Shown: positions 42,802-54,302 of the stretch, in pieces
Numbering within the stretch: the first letter of the stretch is position 1
Layout of the letters: the number at the start of each line of letters is the position of its first letter
Assembly: GCF_000723405.1 (NCBI RefSeq)
Contig: NZ_CCAE010000001.1
Location: 1-64,000, forward strand
Length of the DNA stretch: 64,000 nucleotides
Source: Hydrogenophaga intermedia
GTDB taxonomy: Bacteria; Pseudomonadota; Gammaproteobacteria; Burkholderiales; Burkholderiaceae_C
Direction: 5' to 3'
Translations under genes and position numbers: made by a program
Notes under the pieces: generated by a model
The model's input: the letters and a program-made list of their open reading frames with translations, nothing else
Databases searched by the model: none
Told to the model about the DNA's origin: nothing

Positions 42802-43793
42802 AACCGTCTTTGCGCTTTTATGCTGTTGCATTGATTGCCGTCACGCTGGCGGGCTGCGCCACGCCACGCAAGCCACCGAGCATCACGCTCGACGAGCCGG
42901 TGCAGGCGCAGCCCTTGCCCGAACCACCTCTGCCGATGGAAGTGGTTGCGGTGCCGGAGCCTTTGCCGCTACCGGGGCAGTTGATGCCGCTGCCCGAACT
43001 CGCGGAAACGGAGGTGACACCCGAGCCGGAGGACGAGCGCGTGCGCGTATCCCGCGCCAACGAGGAAGCGCGCATGGCGCCCACGCGCGAAGGCTACATC
43101 AATGCGATTCAGGTCTGGCCGTTTACCGACGGCGCGCTGTACCAGGTCTATACGAGTCCCGAGCGGGTCACGGTGATTACACTCCAGCCCGGCGAGGAAC
43201 TGGTGACGGTCGCCGCCGGCGACACGGTGCGCTGGATCGTCGGCGATACGTCGAGCGGCGCCGGCGGCGAACTGCGCGTCAACGTGCTGGTCAAGCCGAT
43301 CCGCACCGGCCTCAAGACCAATCTGGTCATCACCACCAGCCGCCGCACCTATCTGATCGAACTGACTTCGACCGAAAAGGCGTGGATGGCGTCGGTGTCC
43401 TGGGACTATCCGCGCGACCGCATGCTGGCCTTGCAGCGCCAGGCGCGGGCGGCGCAGACGGCGGCGCCGCTCGATACGGGCCTGTCGCTGGAGAACATCC
43501 GCTTCCGCTACGCGATCAGCGGTAGCAATACACCGTGGAAGCCGCTGCGCGCCTTCGACGACGGCGAGAAAGTCTACATCCAGTTTCCCGGCGGCATCGC
43601 ACAGGGCGAGTTGCCGCCACTGTTCGTGATCGGCGCACAGGGCGATGGCCAACTCGTGAACTACCGCTTCCGGTCGCCGTACTACATCGTGGACCGGCTG
43701 TTCGGCGCGGCCGAATTGCGCCTGGGTGGCGACAAGGGCGACGTGGTGCGCATCGAGCGCACGGACGGCACGACGGGCGCGCGGAGGAACTGA
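42798..43793 (+). CDS. trbG: TrbG, VirB9-type lipoprotein
   Basis: A 331-residue outer-membrane-associated protein. The signal ends in a lipobox, TLAGC (Cys about 20), then comes a Pro-rich linker (about 25-75) and the VirB9/CagX domain (IRTGLKTNLVITTSRRTYLI, FVIGAQGDGQLVNYRF, YYIVDRLFGAAELRLG). With TrbI it forms the outer core of the mating channel. The usual separate VirB7 lipoprotein is not seen; the lipobox here may replace it. Confidence 0.93.
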   Translation: MKPSLRFYAVALIAVTLAGCATPRKPPSITLDEPVQAQPLPEPPLPMEVVAVPEPLPLPGQLMPLPELAETEVTPEPEDERVRVSRANEEARMAPTREGYINAIQVWPFTDGALYQVYTSPERVTVITLQPGEELVTVAAGDTVRWIVGDTSSGAGGELRVNVLVKPIRTGLKTNLVITTSRRTYLIELTSTEKAWMASVSWDYPRDRMLALQRQARAAQTAAPLDTGLSLENIRFRYAISGSNTPWKPLRAFDDGEKVYIQFPGGIAQGELPPLFVIGAQGDGQLVNYRFRSPYYIVDRLFGAAELRLGGDKGDVVRIERTDGTTGARRN

Positions 43794-43795
43794 CC

Positions 43796-45091
43796 ATGAG
43801 CCAGGACGATTCTCCGGACATGCTTGGCGCCGCCCCGAAGCTGGCGCCGGAACAAGTCGCCCTGCGGGCGCAGCCGCGTCCCGTCACGCGGTTGAACCGG
43901 CGCATGCTGGCAGTTCTGGTCGGCAGCGTGGCCGCCGCCGTATTGGGCGCAACGCTCTGGTCGCTGCAAGCACCGCAGCGCCGTGGCGCAGGCGAGCCGA
44001 CCGAGTTGTACAACGTCGATCGCGTGTCGCGCTCCGAAGGGCTGGCGCAGTTGCCCATCGACTATTCGCAACTACCGCCGACCTTGCCACCGCTGCCGCC
44101 GGAGCTGGGCGAACCGCTACCCGGCGACCTCGGAGCACCGATCCTGCGCGCCGAACAGCGAGCGCAGGGTTACTCGCAACCGGGCTATGACCCGGCCGAA
44201 GCCGAGCGCCTAGCGCGGCTCAAGGAGGCCGAGGAAGCGGCGGCTTCGTCCGTGTTCTTCAGCACGGGCGGACAGCGCGCCGCCGTAGCCCCTCCCACTC
44301 AGAGCATGGCAGGAACCCCACCGCTGACCGGACTGGCGGGTTTCGATCCGCTGGCCGCCGGACCGGCTTCGACGGCCGCGCAGCCGGGCGATCCCACCGC
44401 CGTGCAGAACCGGCAGGACCAGAAGGAAGCGTTTCTGAGCAATGCCGGTCCTGTGCAAACCCGCAATTCTGGCAACCTGCAACTACCTGCCTCGCCGTAT
44501 CAGGTGATGGCCGGCACGGTGATCGCGGGCGCACTGGTGACGGGCATCAAGTCCGACCTACCGGGCGACGTGATCGCCACGGTGACGGAGCCGATCTACG
44601 ACACGGCCACCGGCCGCCATCTGCTGATCCCGCAGGGCTCGCGCATCCTGGGCCGCTACAACAGCCAGGTCAGCTACGGGCAGACCCGACTCCAGATGGT
44701 GTGGCACCGGCTGATCCTGCCGGACACCTCATCAAGCCAGCTCGACAACCTCGTGGGCACGGACCCGGCCGGTTACGCGGGCCTGGAGGATGGTGTCGAT
44801 TGGCATTGGGATCGCATCTTCGCCGGCGCGGTGCTGACCACGCTGCTGGGCGTCGGCGCCGAACTGGCCGCCCCGGAGAATCGCCAGGGCGGGGATCGCG
44901 TCGTCATTGCCGGCCGCGACAGCGTGCAGGACAGCGTGAACCAGATCGGCCAGGAGATGACCCGGCGCAACATGAACATCCAGCCCACGCTGACGGCTCG
45001 CCCCGGCCTGCCGGTGCGCATCATCGTCAACCGCGACCTGGTGCTGCGACCGTACCAGCCGCTGTTCTTCCAGAGGGGTGCATCGCAATGA
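43796..45091 (+). CDS. trbI: TrbI, VirB10-type core protein
   Basis: A 431-residue energy-coupling core protein. It has a short cytoplasmic start, one membrane segment (MLAVLVGSVAAAVLGATLW, about 37-55), a Pro-rich periplasmic linker (about 85-150) and the conserved TrbI/VirB10 domain from about 235 (VMAGTVIAGALVTGIKSDLP, LIPQGSRILGRYNS, VDWHWDRIFAGA, RDLVLRPY). The ATG is at 43796, 2 bases after the trbG stop. It overlaps the last small gene by four bases. Confidence 0.95.
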   Translation: MSQDDSPDMLGAAPKLAPEQVALRAQPRPVTRLNRRMLAVLVGSVAAAVLGATLWSLQAPQRRGAGEPTELYNVDRVSRSEGLAQLPIDYSQLPPTLPPLPPELGEPLPGDLGAPILRAEQRAQGYSQPGYDPAEAERLARLKEAEEAAASSVFFSTGGQRAAVAPPTQSMAGTPPLTGLAGFDPLAAGPASTAAQPGDPTAVQNRQDQKEAFLSNAGPVQTRNSGNLQLPASPYQVMAGTVIAGALVTGIKSDLPGDVIATVTEPIYDTATGRHLLIPQGSRILGRYNSQVSYGQTRLQMVWHRLILPDTSSSQLDNLVGTDPAGYAGLEDGVDWHWDRIFAGAVLTTLLGVGAELAAPENRQGGDRVVIAGRDSVQDSVNQIGQEMTRRNMNIQPTLTARPGLPVRIIVNRDLVLRPYQPLFFQRGASQ

Positions 45092-45345
45092 ACACGAACA
45101 AGCTGCGGCTCGGGCCGTTGCCCAAGAGCGAGAGCGTCAAGCTGACATTCGCGTGTCCGGCCAGCCTGAAGGCCGACCTCGACCGCTACGCCGCACTGCA
45201 CGCGCAGACCTACGGCGAGCCGGTCGATGCGATGACGTTGATCCCGCACATGCTGGAAGCGTTCATGGCACGGGATCGGGGGTTCAGGAAGGGGACGGCG
45301 GCGAAAGCGCCGTCAGTGCCCCGGCGGGACGCGCCGCCGACATAG
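45088..45345 (+). CDS. DUF2274-family protein
   Basis: An 85-residue protein of the DUF2274 family (PF10038), recognised by PKSESVKLTFACPASLKADL, then DRYAALHAQTYGE and LIPHMLEAFMARDRGF. It resembles a ribbon-helix-helix in part and is the fixed last gene of the trb operon in Tn4371 elements. Translation begins inside the trbI stop. Function unknown. A strong hairpin terminator follows. Confidence 0.9.
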   Translation: MNTNKLRLGPLPKSESVKLTFACPASLKADLDRYAALHAQTYGEPVDAMTLIPHMLEAFMARDRGFRKGTAAKAPSVPRRDAPPT

Positions 45346-45370
45346 GCGTGGCCACATCGGCGGCGACACG

Positions 45371-45406
45371 AAAGCGCAGGTCAGTGGCCTGCGCTTTTGT
45401 GTTTTT
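45371..45406 (+). terminator. Terminator of the trb operon
   Basis: A perfect 10-bp stem AAAGCGCAGG (45371-45380) / CCTGCGCTTT (45388-45397), loop TCAGTGG, then T-rich TTTTGTGTTTTT. It insulates lepA from transfer-gene transcription. Confidence 0.92.
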
Positions 45407-45588
45407 GGGCTATGGCTCGCAGGAGCCTTGTCATATCATCTGCACGGACATTGCCGGATGCTTGCTCAGCTACGCCGAGACCCGCAACCGCCTTGCTCTT
45501 ATGTGGCTCCTAGCCTGCCAGAGCAGGACTGCCCGAGGGGCTGGCCCAGAAGCCAAAATCCTTGTCCGATATAGACTTAGGTGTTGTG

Positions 45589-45614
45589 CCTGTCAGCAGA
45601 GAGTTCTTGACAGG
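45589..45614. repeat. Dyad beside attR
   Basis: CCTGTCA (45589-45595) and TGACAGG (45608-45614) are inverted copies with a 12-base spacer, ending five bases before the att core. The right arm includes TTGACA. It may be an integrase arm site or an end-specific binding site; a promoter is less likely, as no -10 sits at the right distance. Confidence 0.4.
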
Positions 45615-45619
45615 CGACA

Positions 45620-45627
45620 TTTTTTAT
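45620..45627 (+). repeat. attR core TTTTTTAT
   Basis: Exact copy of attL. GGTCGCGCGCC, the chromosomal lepA leader, follows directly. The last AT of the core begins an in-frame ATG upstream of lepA, but the true lepA start is at 45683. Confidence 0.85.
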
Positions 45628-45682
45628 GGTCGCGCGCCTTGGCCCGGCGCACGATGAACATGGTCCCTGGCCTGGTCCTCTG

Positions 45683-47490
<1,808 letters not shown>

Positions 47491-47491
<1 letters not shown>

Positions 47492-48468
47492 TGAGGTCCG
47501 CCATGGGTGCGGTCACGGGGGCGATCCTCGCGGCGTTCGGGCTCTACGCCGTGGCCTGGTATTCGGGCGCGGTCGAAGGCAACTTCTCTCTGTTGCTGCT
47601 GCTGGCGACGCTGGTCACCGGCATCTACTGGGTGATCGACAAGCTCGTGTTCCTGCCGCAGCGCCGCCGCGTGGCCGAGCACCTGGTGAAGGAGCACCAG
47701 CAGCGCAAGGAAGCCCTGGCCAAGCAGGGTTTCAGCGAGATCGAGGGCGACATAGAGCCGGCGCGTCAGCGGGCGCTGGCACAGCCCTGGTGGTTGGACT
47801 GGACCGCGGGCCTGTTCCCCGTGATCCTGGCTGTCTTCGTGCTGCGCTCCTTCCTGTTCGAGCCGTTCAAGATTCCCTCGGGCTCCATGATCCCTACCCT
47901 GCGCGTGGGTGACCTGATCCTGGTGAACAAGTACCACTACGGTATTCGTCTGCCTGTCCTGAACACGAAGGTCTGGGACAACCACGCGCCGCAGCGCGGC
48001 GACGTGATCGTCTTTCGCTACCCGCCCAAGCCCAGCCTGGACTACATCAAGCGCGTGATCGGCCTGCCGGGCGACGAGGTGGCCTACCTGAACAAGCAAC
48101 TCACGGTCAATGGCCAGCCCGTGCCCCGGGTGGCGCAGCCTGACTTCTTCGACAAGGACTCGATGCGCTACGCCAAGCAATGGCAGGAGAGCCTGGGCGG
48201 CAAGCACTACAACATCCTCAACGAGGACACGCGCCCGGCCTTTGTCGAAGGCGTCACGCAATTCCCCTTCGCCGACGGTTGCCGCTACAGCGTCGAAGGC
48301 ATGGTCTGCAAGGTGCCGGCCGGGCACTACTTCATGATGGGCGACAATCGCGACAATTCGCTCGACTCGCGGTATTGGGGCTTCGTGCCCGAAGCGAATA
48401 TCGTCGGCAAGGCCTTTTTCGTCTGGATGAACTTCGGCGATTTCGGTCGCATCGGCTCGTTCGAGTGA
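47491..48468 (+). CDS. lepB: Signal peptidase I
   Basis: A 325-residue inner-membrane protease that removes signal peptides of exported proteins. Two N-terminal membrane segments (about 5-24 and 28-50) and a third just before the active site (PVILAVFVLRSFLFEPF) are present. The catalytic Ser is in IPSGSMIPTL and the Lys in LDYIKRVIGLPGDEV; the GDNRDNSLDSRYWG box is intact. Its start overlaps the lepA stop (ATGA), as in most proteobacteria. Confidence 0.97.
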
Positions 48469-48493
48469 CGGCGAGCTCTCTGGAGGAACGCGC

Positions 48494-48841
48494 ATGAAGT
48501 TGAAGCGGCAACAACGGGGCCTGACCTTCGTCGGCCTGATCATCGTCGGCACCCTGCTGGCCTTGGCGGGCATCGTGGCGGCACAGGTGTTCCCCACCTA
48601 CCTCGAGTACATGGCTGTTCAGAAGGCGGTGCAGAAGGCCGCGGCGGGCGATACCGTGGCCGAGGTGCGCAGCATCTTTGACAAGGCCGCCACGATCGAC
48701 GACATCAAGACCATTTCGGGCAAAGACCTCACGGTCGGCAAGCAGGGCGATCGCGTCGTGGTGTCATTCGACTACACCCGCGAGATCCACCTGGCCGGCC
48801 CGGGTTGGCTGGTAATGAAGTACAAGGGCAGCTCGCAATGA
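48494..48841 (+). CDS. DUF4845-family membrane protein
   Basis: A 115-residue protein with a pilin-like N-terminus ([20 protein letters not shown], one membrane helix) and a small soluble domain. It belongs to the DUF4845 family (PF16137), almost always found between lepB and rnc in beta- and gamma-proteobacteria; function unknown. It lies 25 bases after lepB with a Shine-Dalgarno GGAGG. Its stop overlaps an 8-codon mini-frame that leads into rnc. Confidence 0.9.
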   Translation: MKLKRQQRGLTFVGLIIVGTLLALAGIVAAQVFPTYLEYMAVQKAVQKAAAGDTVAEVRSIFDKAATIDDIKTISGKDLTVGKQGDRVVVSFDYTREIHLAGPGWLVMKYKGSSQ

Positions 48842-48860
48842 GCGCGGCCCGTTTGATGGC

Positions 48861-49559
48861 TTGAGCCCCGATCTCACCGCGCTGCAGGGCCGGCTGCAGC
48901 ACCGCTTTGCCAATCCCCGCCTGTTGGAGCGGGCGCTGACCCACCGCAGCTTTGGCGCCGACCACAACGAGCGCCTGGAATTCCTCGGTGATTCCGTGCT
49001 CAACCTGGCCATCTCCGGCCTGCTGTTCGAGAAGCTGGATGCCTTGCCCGAGGGCGACCTCTCGCGTGTGCGCGCCAACCTGGTCAAGCAGGACACCTTG
49101 TTCGAACTCGCCCAGGCGCTGGGCCTGTCGTCGGGCCTGCGGCTGGGTGATGGTGAAAAGCGCTCGGGCGGGCACAAGCGCCCCTCCATCCTGGCCGACG
49201 CGCTGGAGGCCGTGATCGGTGCCGTCTATCTCGACGCTGGCTTCGAGACCGCCTCGCAATTGGTGCGGCGCCTCTATGGCGGTATCGAGCTCAGCACCAA
49301 CATGACGGCGCTGGGCAAAGACCCGAAAACCGAATTGCAGGAGTGGCTTCAGGGTCGCAAAATGAAGCTGCCCGTCTACCGCGTGGTGGCCACGCTGGGC
49401 GAGGCGCACAAGCAGACCTTCGACGTGGAATGCACCGTGCAGGAAACCGGCCACAGCGAGCGCGGCATCGGCGCTTCGCGGCGCGCGGGCGAACAAGCCG
49501 CCGCCGCTGCCATGCTGCAACACCTGAGCGCGCCATCCGCCGACAAAGCCACCCCATGA
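48861..49559 (+). CDS. rnc: Ribonuclease III
   Basis: A 232-residue double-strand-specific RNase needed for rRNA maturation. The nuclease signature [15 protein letters not shown] (about 31-45) and the second acidic site ([14 protein letters not shown]) are intact, and the C-terminal dsRNA-binding domain ([13 protein letters not shown] ... [15 protein letters not shown]) is complete. The TTG at 48861 overlaps the stop of a preceding 8-codon reading frame (48838-48864), pointing to coupled translation. Its stop overlaps the era start. Confidence 0.95.
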   Translation: MSPDLTALQGRLQHRFANPRLLERALTHRSFGADHNERLEFLGDSVLNLAISGLLFEKLDALPEGDLSRVRANLVKQDTLFELAQALGLSSGLRLGDGEKRSGGHKRPSILADALEAVIGAVYLDAGFETASQLVRRLYGGIELSTNMTALGKDPKTELQEWLQGRKMKLPVYRVVATLGEAHKQTFDVECTVQETGHSERGIGASRRAGEQAAAAAMLQHLSAPSADKATP

Positions 49560-50569
49560 GCCAGAAGACTCCCGCCCCGCCGCCCGCTGACGCCCACCTC
49601 GAGGCAATGCTGGCGCGCGCGCTCGGCAAACCTGCTGCGGCCGACGCCGCCGACGCACCCGAGGCGCCGCACCCCGAGGTCGCCGAGGCCGATAAGCGCT
49701 GTGGTTACGTCGCCATCGTGGGCAAGCCCAACGTCGGCAAGTCCACGCTGCTCAATGCGCTGGTGGGTCAGAAGGTCAGCATCACTTCGCGCAAGGCGCA
49801 GACCACTCGCCACCGCATCACCGGCATCCGCACCGAGGGTGCGTCGCAGTTCATCTTCGTGGACACGCCCGGTTTCCAGACCCGCCATGGCAACGCGCTC
49901 AACCGCTCGCTGAACAAGACGGTGCTGGGCGCGGTGACCGACGTGGACCTGATCCTCTTCGTCGTCGAGGCCGGCCGCTTCAATCTGGCCGACGCCAAGG
50001 TACTCTCGCTGCTGCCGGCCTCGGCGCCGGTCATTCTGCTGGCCAACAAGCTGGACGAGGTGCACCGCCGCGGCGACCTGGCGCCCTGGCTGCGATCCAT
50101 GCAGGAGCGCCACGCCTTCGCCGAGTTCGTGCCCATGTCGGCCAAGGCGCCCAAGGACATCCAGCGCCTGTTCGGCATCTGCGAGAAGTACCTGCCCCAG
50201 CAGCCCTGGATCCACGACGCCGAGGAACTCACCGACCGCAGCGAGCGCTTCATGGCTGCCGAGATGGTGCGCGAGAAGCTGTTTCGCCTCACCGGTGACG
50301 AACTGCCTTACACCTCCACGGTGATCATCGACCGCTTCGAGGAAGAGGGGCAGTTGCGCCGCATCGCCGCAACCATCGTTGTCGAGCGCGAGGGCCACAA
50401 GGGCATGGTGATTGGCGACAAGGGCGAGAAGCTCAAGCGCATCGGCACCGAGGCCCGCATGGAGCTGGAAAAGCTCTGGGGCGGCAAGGTGTTCCTGGAG
50501 CTGTGGGTCAAGGTCCGATCCGGTTGGGCAGACGACGACGCGCGCGTGCGCTCTTTTGGATACGAGTGA
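49556..50569 (+). CDS. era: GTPase Era
   Basis: A 337-residue 16S rRNA-binding GTPase for 30S assembly. It has G1 [12 protein letters not shown] (about 58-69), G2 [10 protein letters not shown]3 DTPGFQT and G4 NKLD, then the KH domain with [18 protein letters not shown]. The N-terminus (about 1-47) carries an Ala/Pro-rich extension beyond the E. coli protein, common in Comamonadaceae. Overlaps rnc and recO by four bases each. Confidence 0.96.
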   Translation: MSQKTPAPPPADAHLEAMLARALGKPAAADAADAPEAPHPEVAEADKRCGYVAIVGKPNVGKSTLLNALVGQKVSITSRKAQTTRHRITGIRTEGASQFIFVDTPGFQTRHGNALNRSLNKTVLGAVTDVDLILFVVEAGRFNLADAKVLSLLPASAPVILLANKLDEVHRRGDLAPWLRSMQERHAFAEFVPMSAKAPKDIQRLFGICEKYLPQQPWIHDAEELTDRSERFMAAEMVREKLFRLTGDELPYTSTVIIDRFEEEGQLRRIAATIVVEREGHKGMVIGDKGEKLKRIGTEARMELEKLWGGKVFLELWVKVRSGWADDDARVRSFGYE

Positions 50570-51360
50570 GCGCCTTGCGCCGCGTCGCCGACGAGTCCGC
50601 CTACGTTCTGCACCGCTACGACTGGAGCGAGACCAGCCTCGTTCTCGAGGTATTCACCCGCTACCACGGCCGCATCGCCCTGGTGGCCAAGGGCGTCAAG
50701 CGGCCCACCTCGCAGTTCCGCCCGGTGCTGCTGCCATTGCAGCCCCTGCAGCTGAGCTGGAGCGGCGACGCCGAGGTGCGCACGCTCAAGGCTGCGCACT
50801 GGGTGGGTGGGCATGTCATGCCGACGGGCGAAGCCCTCATTGCGGGCAGCTACCTCAACGAACTGCTGGTGAAGCTGCTGGCGCGCGACGACCCGTACCC
50901 GCGCCTGTTCGACTGGTTCGCCACCGCCGTACACACCCTGGCCGACCAGCCCGACGCCCGCACCGTGGTGCTGCGCGCCTTCGAGCTGCTGATGCTGCGC
51001 GAGATCGGTCTGCTGCCCGACCTGGTGCGTGAGGGCTCGACGCTGGCGCCGCTGAGCGAGGGCGAGCGCTACGTGCTGCAGGCCGAGTCGGGCCTGCGCG
51101 TGGCGCACGAGGACGATCACCACGCGCTGGACGCCGCCCGCTGGCGCGACCTGCAACAGGCCCTGGACGACCCCGCGCCTTTCGTGCCGGTGCTGCGCGT
51201 GTGCGCCGAGATCGCGCCGACCCTGCGCATCCCTCTGCGCAACCTGCTGCACTACCATGGTGGCGTGCGCGTGTTTCGCACGCGCCAGCTCATGCTCGAT
51301 GTGCAGGCCATGCGCCGCCGCCGCGGGCATGCCCCCGACGCCGCTTCAACCGATTCCTGA
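50566..51360 (+). CDS. recO: DNA repair protein RecO
   Basis: A 264-residue protein of the RecFOR pathway, which loads RecA on SSB-coated DNA. The N-terminal OB fold ([20 protein letters not shown]) and the helical C-terminal domain are visible. The start is a GTG at 50566 overlapping the era stop (GTGA). Length fits the family. No zinc Cys cluster is seen, as usual in beta-proteobacteria. Confidence 0.93.
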   Translation: MSALRRVADESAYVLHRYDWSETSLVLEVFTRYHGRIALVAKGVKRPTSQFRPVLLPLQPLQLSWSGDAEVRTLKAAHWVGGHVMPTGEALIAGSYLNELLVKLLARDDPYPRLFDWFATAVHTLADQPDARTVVLRAFELLMLREIGLLPDLVREGSTLAPLSEGERYVLQAESGLRVAHEDDHHALDAARWRDLQQALDDPAPFVPVLRVCAEIAPTLRIPLRNLLHYHGGVRVFRTRQLMLDVQAMRRRRGHAPDAASTDS

Positions 51361-51372
51361 CCGAGCCCGAGC

Positions 51373-52125
51373 ATGGTGCACCCCCGAACCGCGCTGTCCG
51401 TCAATCTCAACAAGGTCGCGCTGGTGCGCAACACCCGCCACCTGGGCATACCCTCCGTCACGCGCGCGGCCACGCTGTGCCTGCAGGCCGGGGCCGCCGG
51501 CATCACCGTGCACCCGAGACCCGACGAGCGCCACATCCGCGCGCACGACGTGCACGACCTGGCCGCCGTGCTCAAGGCCTGGCCCGGGCGCGAATACAAC
51601 ATCGAGGGCAACCCCTTCCACAACCTCATGGACTTCGTGCGCGCCGTGCGCCCGCACCAGGCCACCTTCGTGCCGGACTCGGAGGGCCAGTTCACCAGCG
51701 ACCACGGCTGGCGTTTCCCCGACGACGCCGAGCGCCTGCGGCCCCTGATCGCCGAGTGCCAGGCGCTGGGCGTGCGCGTGAGCCTGTTCATGGACGCCGA
51801 GGCCGAGCAGATGGCCGCGGCCAAGGCGGTCGGTGCTGACCGGGTCGAGCTCTACACCGAGCCCTATGCGGCGGCTTTTGGCACGCCCGGACAGACCGAG
51901 CAACTGCGCCGCTTCGCGCAGGCCTCGCAGGCCGCGCTGGACGCTGGCCTGGCGGTGAATGCCGGCCACGACCTCAACCGCGACAACCTCACGCCCTTCC
52001 TGCGCACCGTTCCCGGCGTCAGCGAGGTCTCCATCGGCCATGCCCTGATCGCCGATGCGCTCGAACTCGGTTACGAGGCCACCGTCGTGGCCTACCAGCG
52101 CTGCATCGCCGACGCCTTCGCATGA
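51373..52125 (+). CDS. pdxJ: Pyridoxine 5'-phosphate synthase
   Basis: A 250-residue TIM-barrel enzyme that condenses 1-deoxyxylulose 5-phosphate with 3-amino-2-oxopropyl phosphate in the DXP-dependent vitamin B6 pathway. Typical segments are [49 protein letters not shown] and [14 protein letters not shown]. Starts 12 bases after recO and overlaps acpS by four. Confidence 0.95.
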   Translation: MVHPRTALSVNLNKVALVRNTRHLGIPSVTRAATLCLQAGAAGITVHPRPDERHIRAHDVHDLAAVLKAWPGREYNIEGNPFHNLMDFVRAVRPHQATFVPDSEGQFTSDHGWRFPDDAERLRPLIAECQALGVRVSLFMDAEAEQMAAAKAVGADRVELYTEPYAAAFGTPGQTEQLRRFAQASQAALDAGLAVNAGHDLNRDNLTPFLRTVPGVSEVSIGHALIADALELGYEATVVAYQRCIADAFA

Positions 52126-52529
52126 TCTACGGCATCGGCACCGACATCTGCGACGTGCGCCGCATCGCGGCCACGATGGAACGCCAGGGCGAGCGCTTCG
52201 CGAGCAAGGTGCTCAGTGAGGCTGAGTTTGCCGTCTGGCAGCGCCGCAGCGCGCGCTGGCCGCAGCGTGGCCTGCGCTACCTCGCCACGCGCTTTTCGGC
52301 CAAGGAAGCTTTCTCCAAGGCCATTGGCCTGGGCATGCGCATGCCCATGAGCTGGCGCCGCTGCGAGATCGCCAACCTGCCCAGCGGCCAACCCATCATC
52401 GTGCTGCACGGCGAGCTCAAGACCTGGTTCGAATCGCAAGGCCTGCGCGCGCACGTCACCGTGACCGACGAGACCGACTACGCGGCCAGCTTCGTGGTCG
52501 TCGAACGCACCGACCCTCCATCGCCATGA
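52122..52529 (+). CDS. acpS: Holo-(acyl-carrier-protein) synthase
   Basis: A 135-residue phosphopantetheinyl transferase that activates ACP for fatty acid synthesis. The Mg-binding Asp is in [14 protein letters not shown] (Asp8) and the catalytic Glu in [15 protein letters not shown]. The pdxJ-acpS order with a four-base overlap is conserved. Overlaps nagZ by four bases. Confidence 0.95.
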   Translation: MIYGIGTDICDVRRIAATMERQGERFASKVLSEAEFAVWQRRSARWPQRGLRYLATRFSAKEAFSKAIGLGMRMPMSWRRCEIANLPSGQPIIVLHGELKTWFESQGLRAHVTVTDETDYAASFVVVERTDPPSP

Positions 52530-53605
52530 ACCACCACGCCCCCCTGATCATCGACGTCGCCGGCCTGACGCTGAGCGACGCCGACCGCCAGCGCCTGGAC
52601 CACCCTCTGGTGGGCGGTGCCATCCTGTTCGGCCGCAACTGGCATGACCGCGCGCAGCTCACGCGGCTGTGCGCGCAGATCAAGGCCGTGCGTGAGGACC
52701 TGCTCGTGGCGGTGGATCAGGAAGGTGGCCGCGTGCAGCGCTTCCGCACCGATGGCTTTACTGCTTTGCCTCCCATGGCTGCACTCGGCGAGCGCTGGAT
52801 GGCCGGTGGCGCCGACGGTGACGCGGCGATGCGCGCGATCGACGCCGCCACGGCAACCGGTTTCGTGCTCGGCGCCGAACTGCGCGCCTGCGGTGTCGAC
52901 CTGAGCTTCACGCCCGTGCTCGACCTCGATCACGGCGACAGCTCGGTCATTGGTGATCGCGCCTTCGCGCGCGACCCGCGCGTGGTGGCGATGCTCGCGC
53001 AGGCGCTCATGCATGGCCTGCGGCAAAGTGGCATGGGCAACTGCGGGAAACACTTCCCCGGCCACGGATTCGTGCGCGGCGACACGCACCACGAGATCCC
53101 GCGCGACACGCGTTCGCTCAAAGCCATCCTGGCCGACGACGCCTTGCCCTACGGCTGGCTCAGTGCCTCGCTGAGCGCGGTGATGCCCGCGCATGTGATC
53201 TACCCCAAGGTGGATGCACGTCCTGCGGGCTTCTCGGCGCGCTGGTTGCAGGACGTGCTGCGCGCGCGCCTGGGCTTCACGGGCGCCGTGTTCAGCGACG
53301 ACCTGGGCATGGCCGCGGCGCGCCAGATCGAGGGACGCGCGGTGCGCTTCGCGGAGGCTGCCACCGCCGCGCTGCAGGCGGGTTGCGACATGGTGCTGCT
53401 GTGCAACCAGAGCGTGGTGGAGGGTGGTGCGCCGATCGACGAGGCCATTGACGAGCTGGCGCGCGCCGCGGTGCAGGGTGACTGGACACCATCACCCGCC
53501 AGCGAGGAGCGCCGCCGCACGCTGCTGCCGCAGGGCAAGGCCATGGCCTGGGACGATCTGATGGTGGACGCGCGCTACATGCACGCGCTGTCCTTGCTGC
53601 CTTGA
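52526..53605 (+). CDS. nagZ: Beta-N-acetylhexosaminidase NagZ
   Basis: A 359-residue family 3 glycosidase that removes GlcNAc from muropeptides in cell-wall recycling. The catalytic loop [20 protein letters not shown] carries the His/Asp acid-base dyad, and the nucleophile Asp lies in [12 protein letters not shown]. No signal peptide, so it is cytoplasmic as expected. It ends the lepA-nagZ run, 13 bases from the stop of a convergent gene; no clear terminator is seen between them. Confidence 0.95.
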   Translation: MNHHAPLIIDVAGLTLSDADRQRLDHPLVGGAILFGRNWHDRAQLTRLCAQIKAVREDLLVAVDQEGGRVQRFRTDGFTALPPMAALGERWMAGGADGDAAMRAIDAATATGFVLGAELRACGVDLSFTPVLDLDHGDSSVIGDRAFARDPRVVAMLAQALMHGLRQSGMGNCGKHFPGHGFVRGDTHHEIPRDTRSLKAILADDALPYGWLSASLSAVMPAHVIYPKVDARPAGFSARWLQDVLRARLGFTGAVFSDDLGMAAARQIEGRAVRFAEAATAALQAGCDMVLLCNQSVVEGGAPIDEAIDELARAAVQGDWTPSPASEERRRTLLPQGKAMAWDDLMVDARYMHALSLLP

Positions 53606-53618
53606 AGCGGCAAGCTGC

Positions 53619-54302
53619 CTAGCGGTCGAGCCCCAGTTTTTCGAGCAGGTCGCCCACGAGTTCGAGGCGCAGCAGTGGGTTGTCCAGCGCCATCAGGCGC
53701 TGCTTGAGCGCGACCGGTGCGGGCACCAGTTCGCACCAGCGGTTGGCCACCCAGCCCGCGTCGTCCCAGTGGTAGGGCGGTTGGATCGGCAACTGCTCCT
53801 CGGCACCGGGCTGGCGCTCGCGCAGGTTTTCCAGCACGCGTTTCAGGCCAATGGCCACGGAGGTCAGTTCGTCGGGCACGGGCGCGTGAACGTCGGCGGG
53901 CAGCAGGTCCACGTCGGCCACCCACAGGCCATGTGGCAGGCGCGTGCGGCGCGTGACGTTGAAGCGCTGCAGTCCCTGGCAGCGGATCACGAACAGCCCG
54001 GGTTGCGGCTTCTCCAGCGACTCGATGCGCGCGAGCACCCCGACCGGATGGAAGACTTCCTTGGCGAAGCCGTCGCCGCCGGGCGGGGCGTTCGGGTCGA
54101 GGCGGCGAACCTCGCTGCCCTCGCTCAGGCTGACCACGCCGAAGGGCGCGCCGGCCTTGTGGCAGCGACCGATCATGTCGAGGTAGCGCACCTCGAAGAT
54201 GCGAAGCGGCAACCAGCCGCCCGGAAACAGGACGGTCTGCAGCGGGAAGAGGGGCAGCTGGGCGAGCTTGAGCGGGTCAGCGGCCGCCGGGCCGTCGCTC
54301 AA
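53619..54302 (-). CDS. LON substrate-binding domain protein
   Basis: A 227-residue protein made only of the N-terminal LON domain (PF02190): [32 protein letters not shown] and [13 protein letters not shown]. There is no AAA ATPase or protease part, which is normal for this stand-alone family; function unknown. It overlaps accD by four bases and is the last gene of the truA-trpFBA-accD run. Confidence 0.9.
   Translation of the reverse strand: MSDGPAAADPLKLAQLPLFPLQTVLFPGGWLPLRIFEVRYLDMIGRCHKAGAPFGVVSLSEGSEVRRLDPNAPPGGDGFAKEVFHPVGVLARIESLEKPQPGLFVIRCQGLQRFNVTRRTRLPHGLWVADVDLLPADVHAPVPDELTSVAIGLKRVLENLRERQPGAEEQLPIQPPYHWDDAGWVANRWCELVPAPVALKQRLMALDNPLLRLELVGDLLEKLGLDR

Larger units (their letters stand above)
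200..45627 (+). mobile_element. Tn4371-family integrative conjugative element
   Basis: The element has a tyrosine integrase at the left end and a full mating apparatus at the right end. Between them are radC, DUF932, parB, DUF736, DUF2958, DUF2285, repA, parA, DUF2840, traF, a DUF3363 relaxase, LysR, eexN, traG and trbBCDEJLFGI. This gene order is diagnostic for the Tn4371 family. The ends are 8-bp direct repeats. With one att copy counted the unit is 45,420 bp. All core transfer genes are intact, so it should be mobile. Cargo sits in five separate gaps of the backbone. Confidence 0.95.
45346..45682. other. Right end of the element and lepA leader
   Basis: About 340 bases without a gene. It holds the trb operon terminator (45371-45406), then the element terminus with the dyad CCTGTCA/TGACAGG (45589-45614) and attR (45620-45627), and lastly 55 bases of lepA leader. 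The middle (45407-45588) shows nothing recognisable. Confidence 0.6.

Noticed and set aside
45607-45635. TTGACA at the element end as a promoter for lepA
   Set aside because: The sequence 16-18 bases downstream (GTCGCG, TCGCGC) is nothing like a -10 box.
45626-45682. Longer lepA start at an ATG in attR
   Set aside because: The extra 19 residues match nothing, and LepA proteins begin [17 protein letters not shown] as at 45683.
53592-53640. Bidirectional terminator between nagZ and the LON-domain gene
   Set aside because: Only short, weak stems without T-runs are visible in the 13-base gap and its edges.
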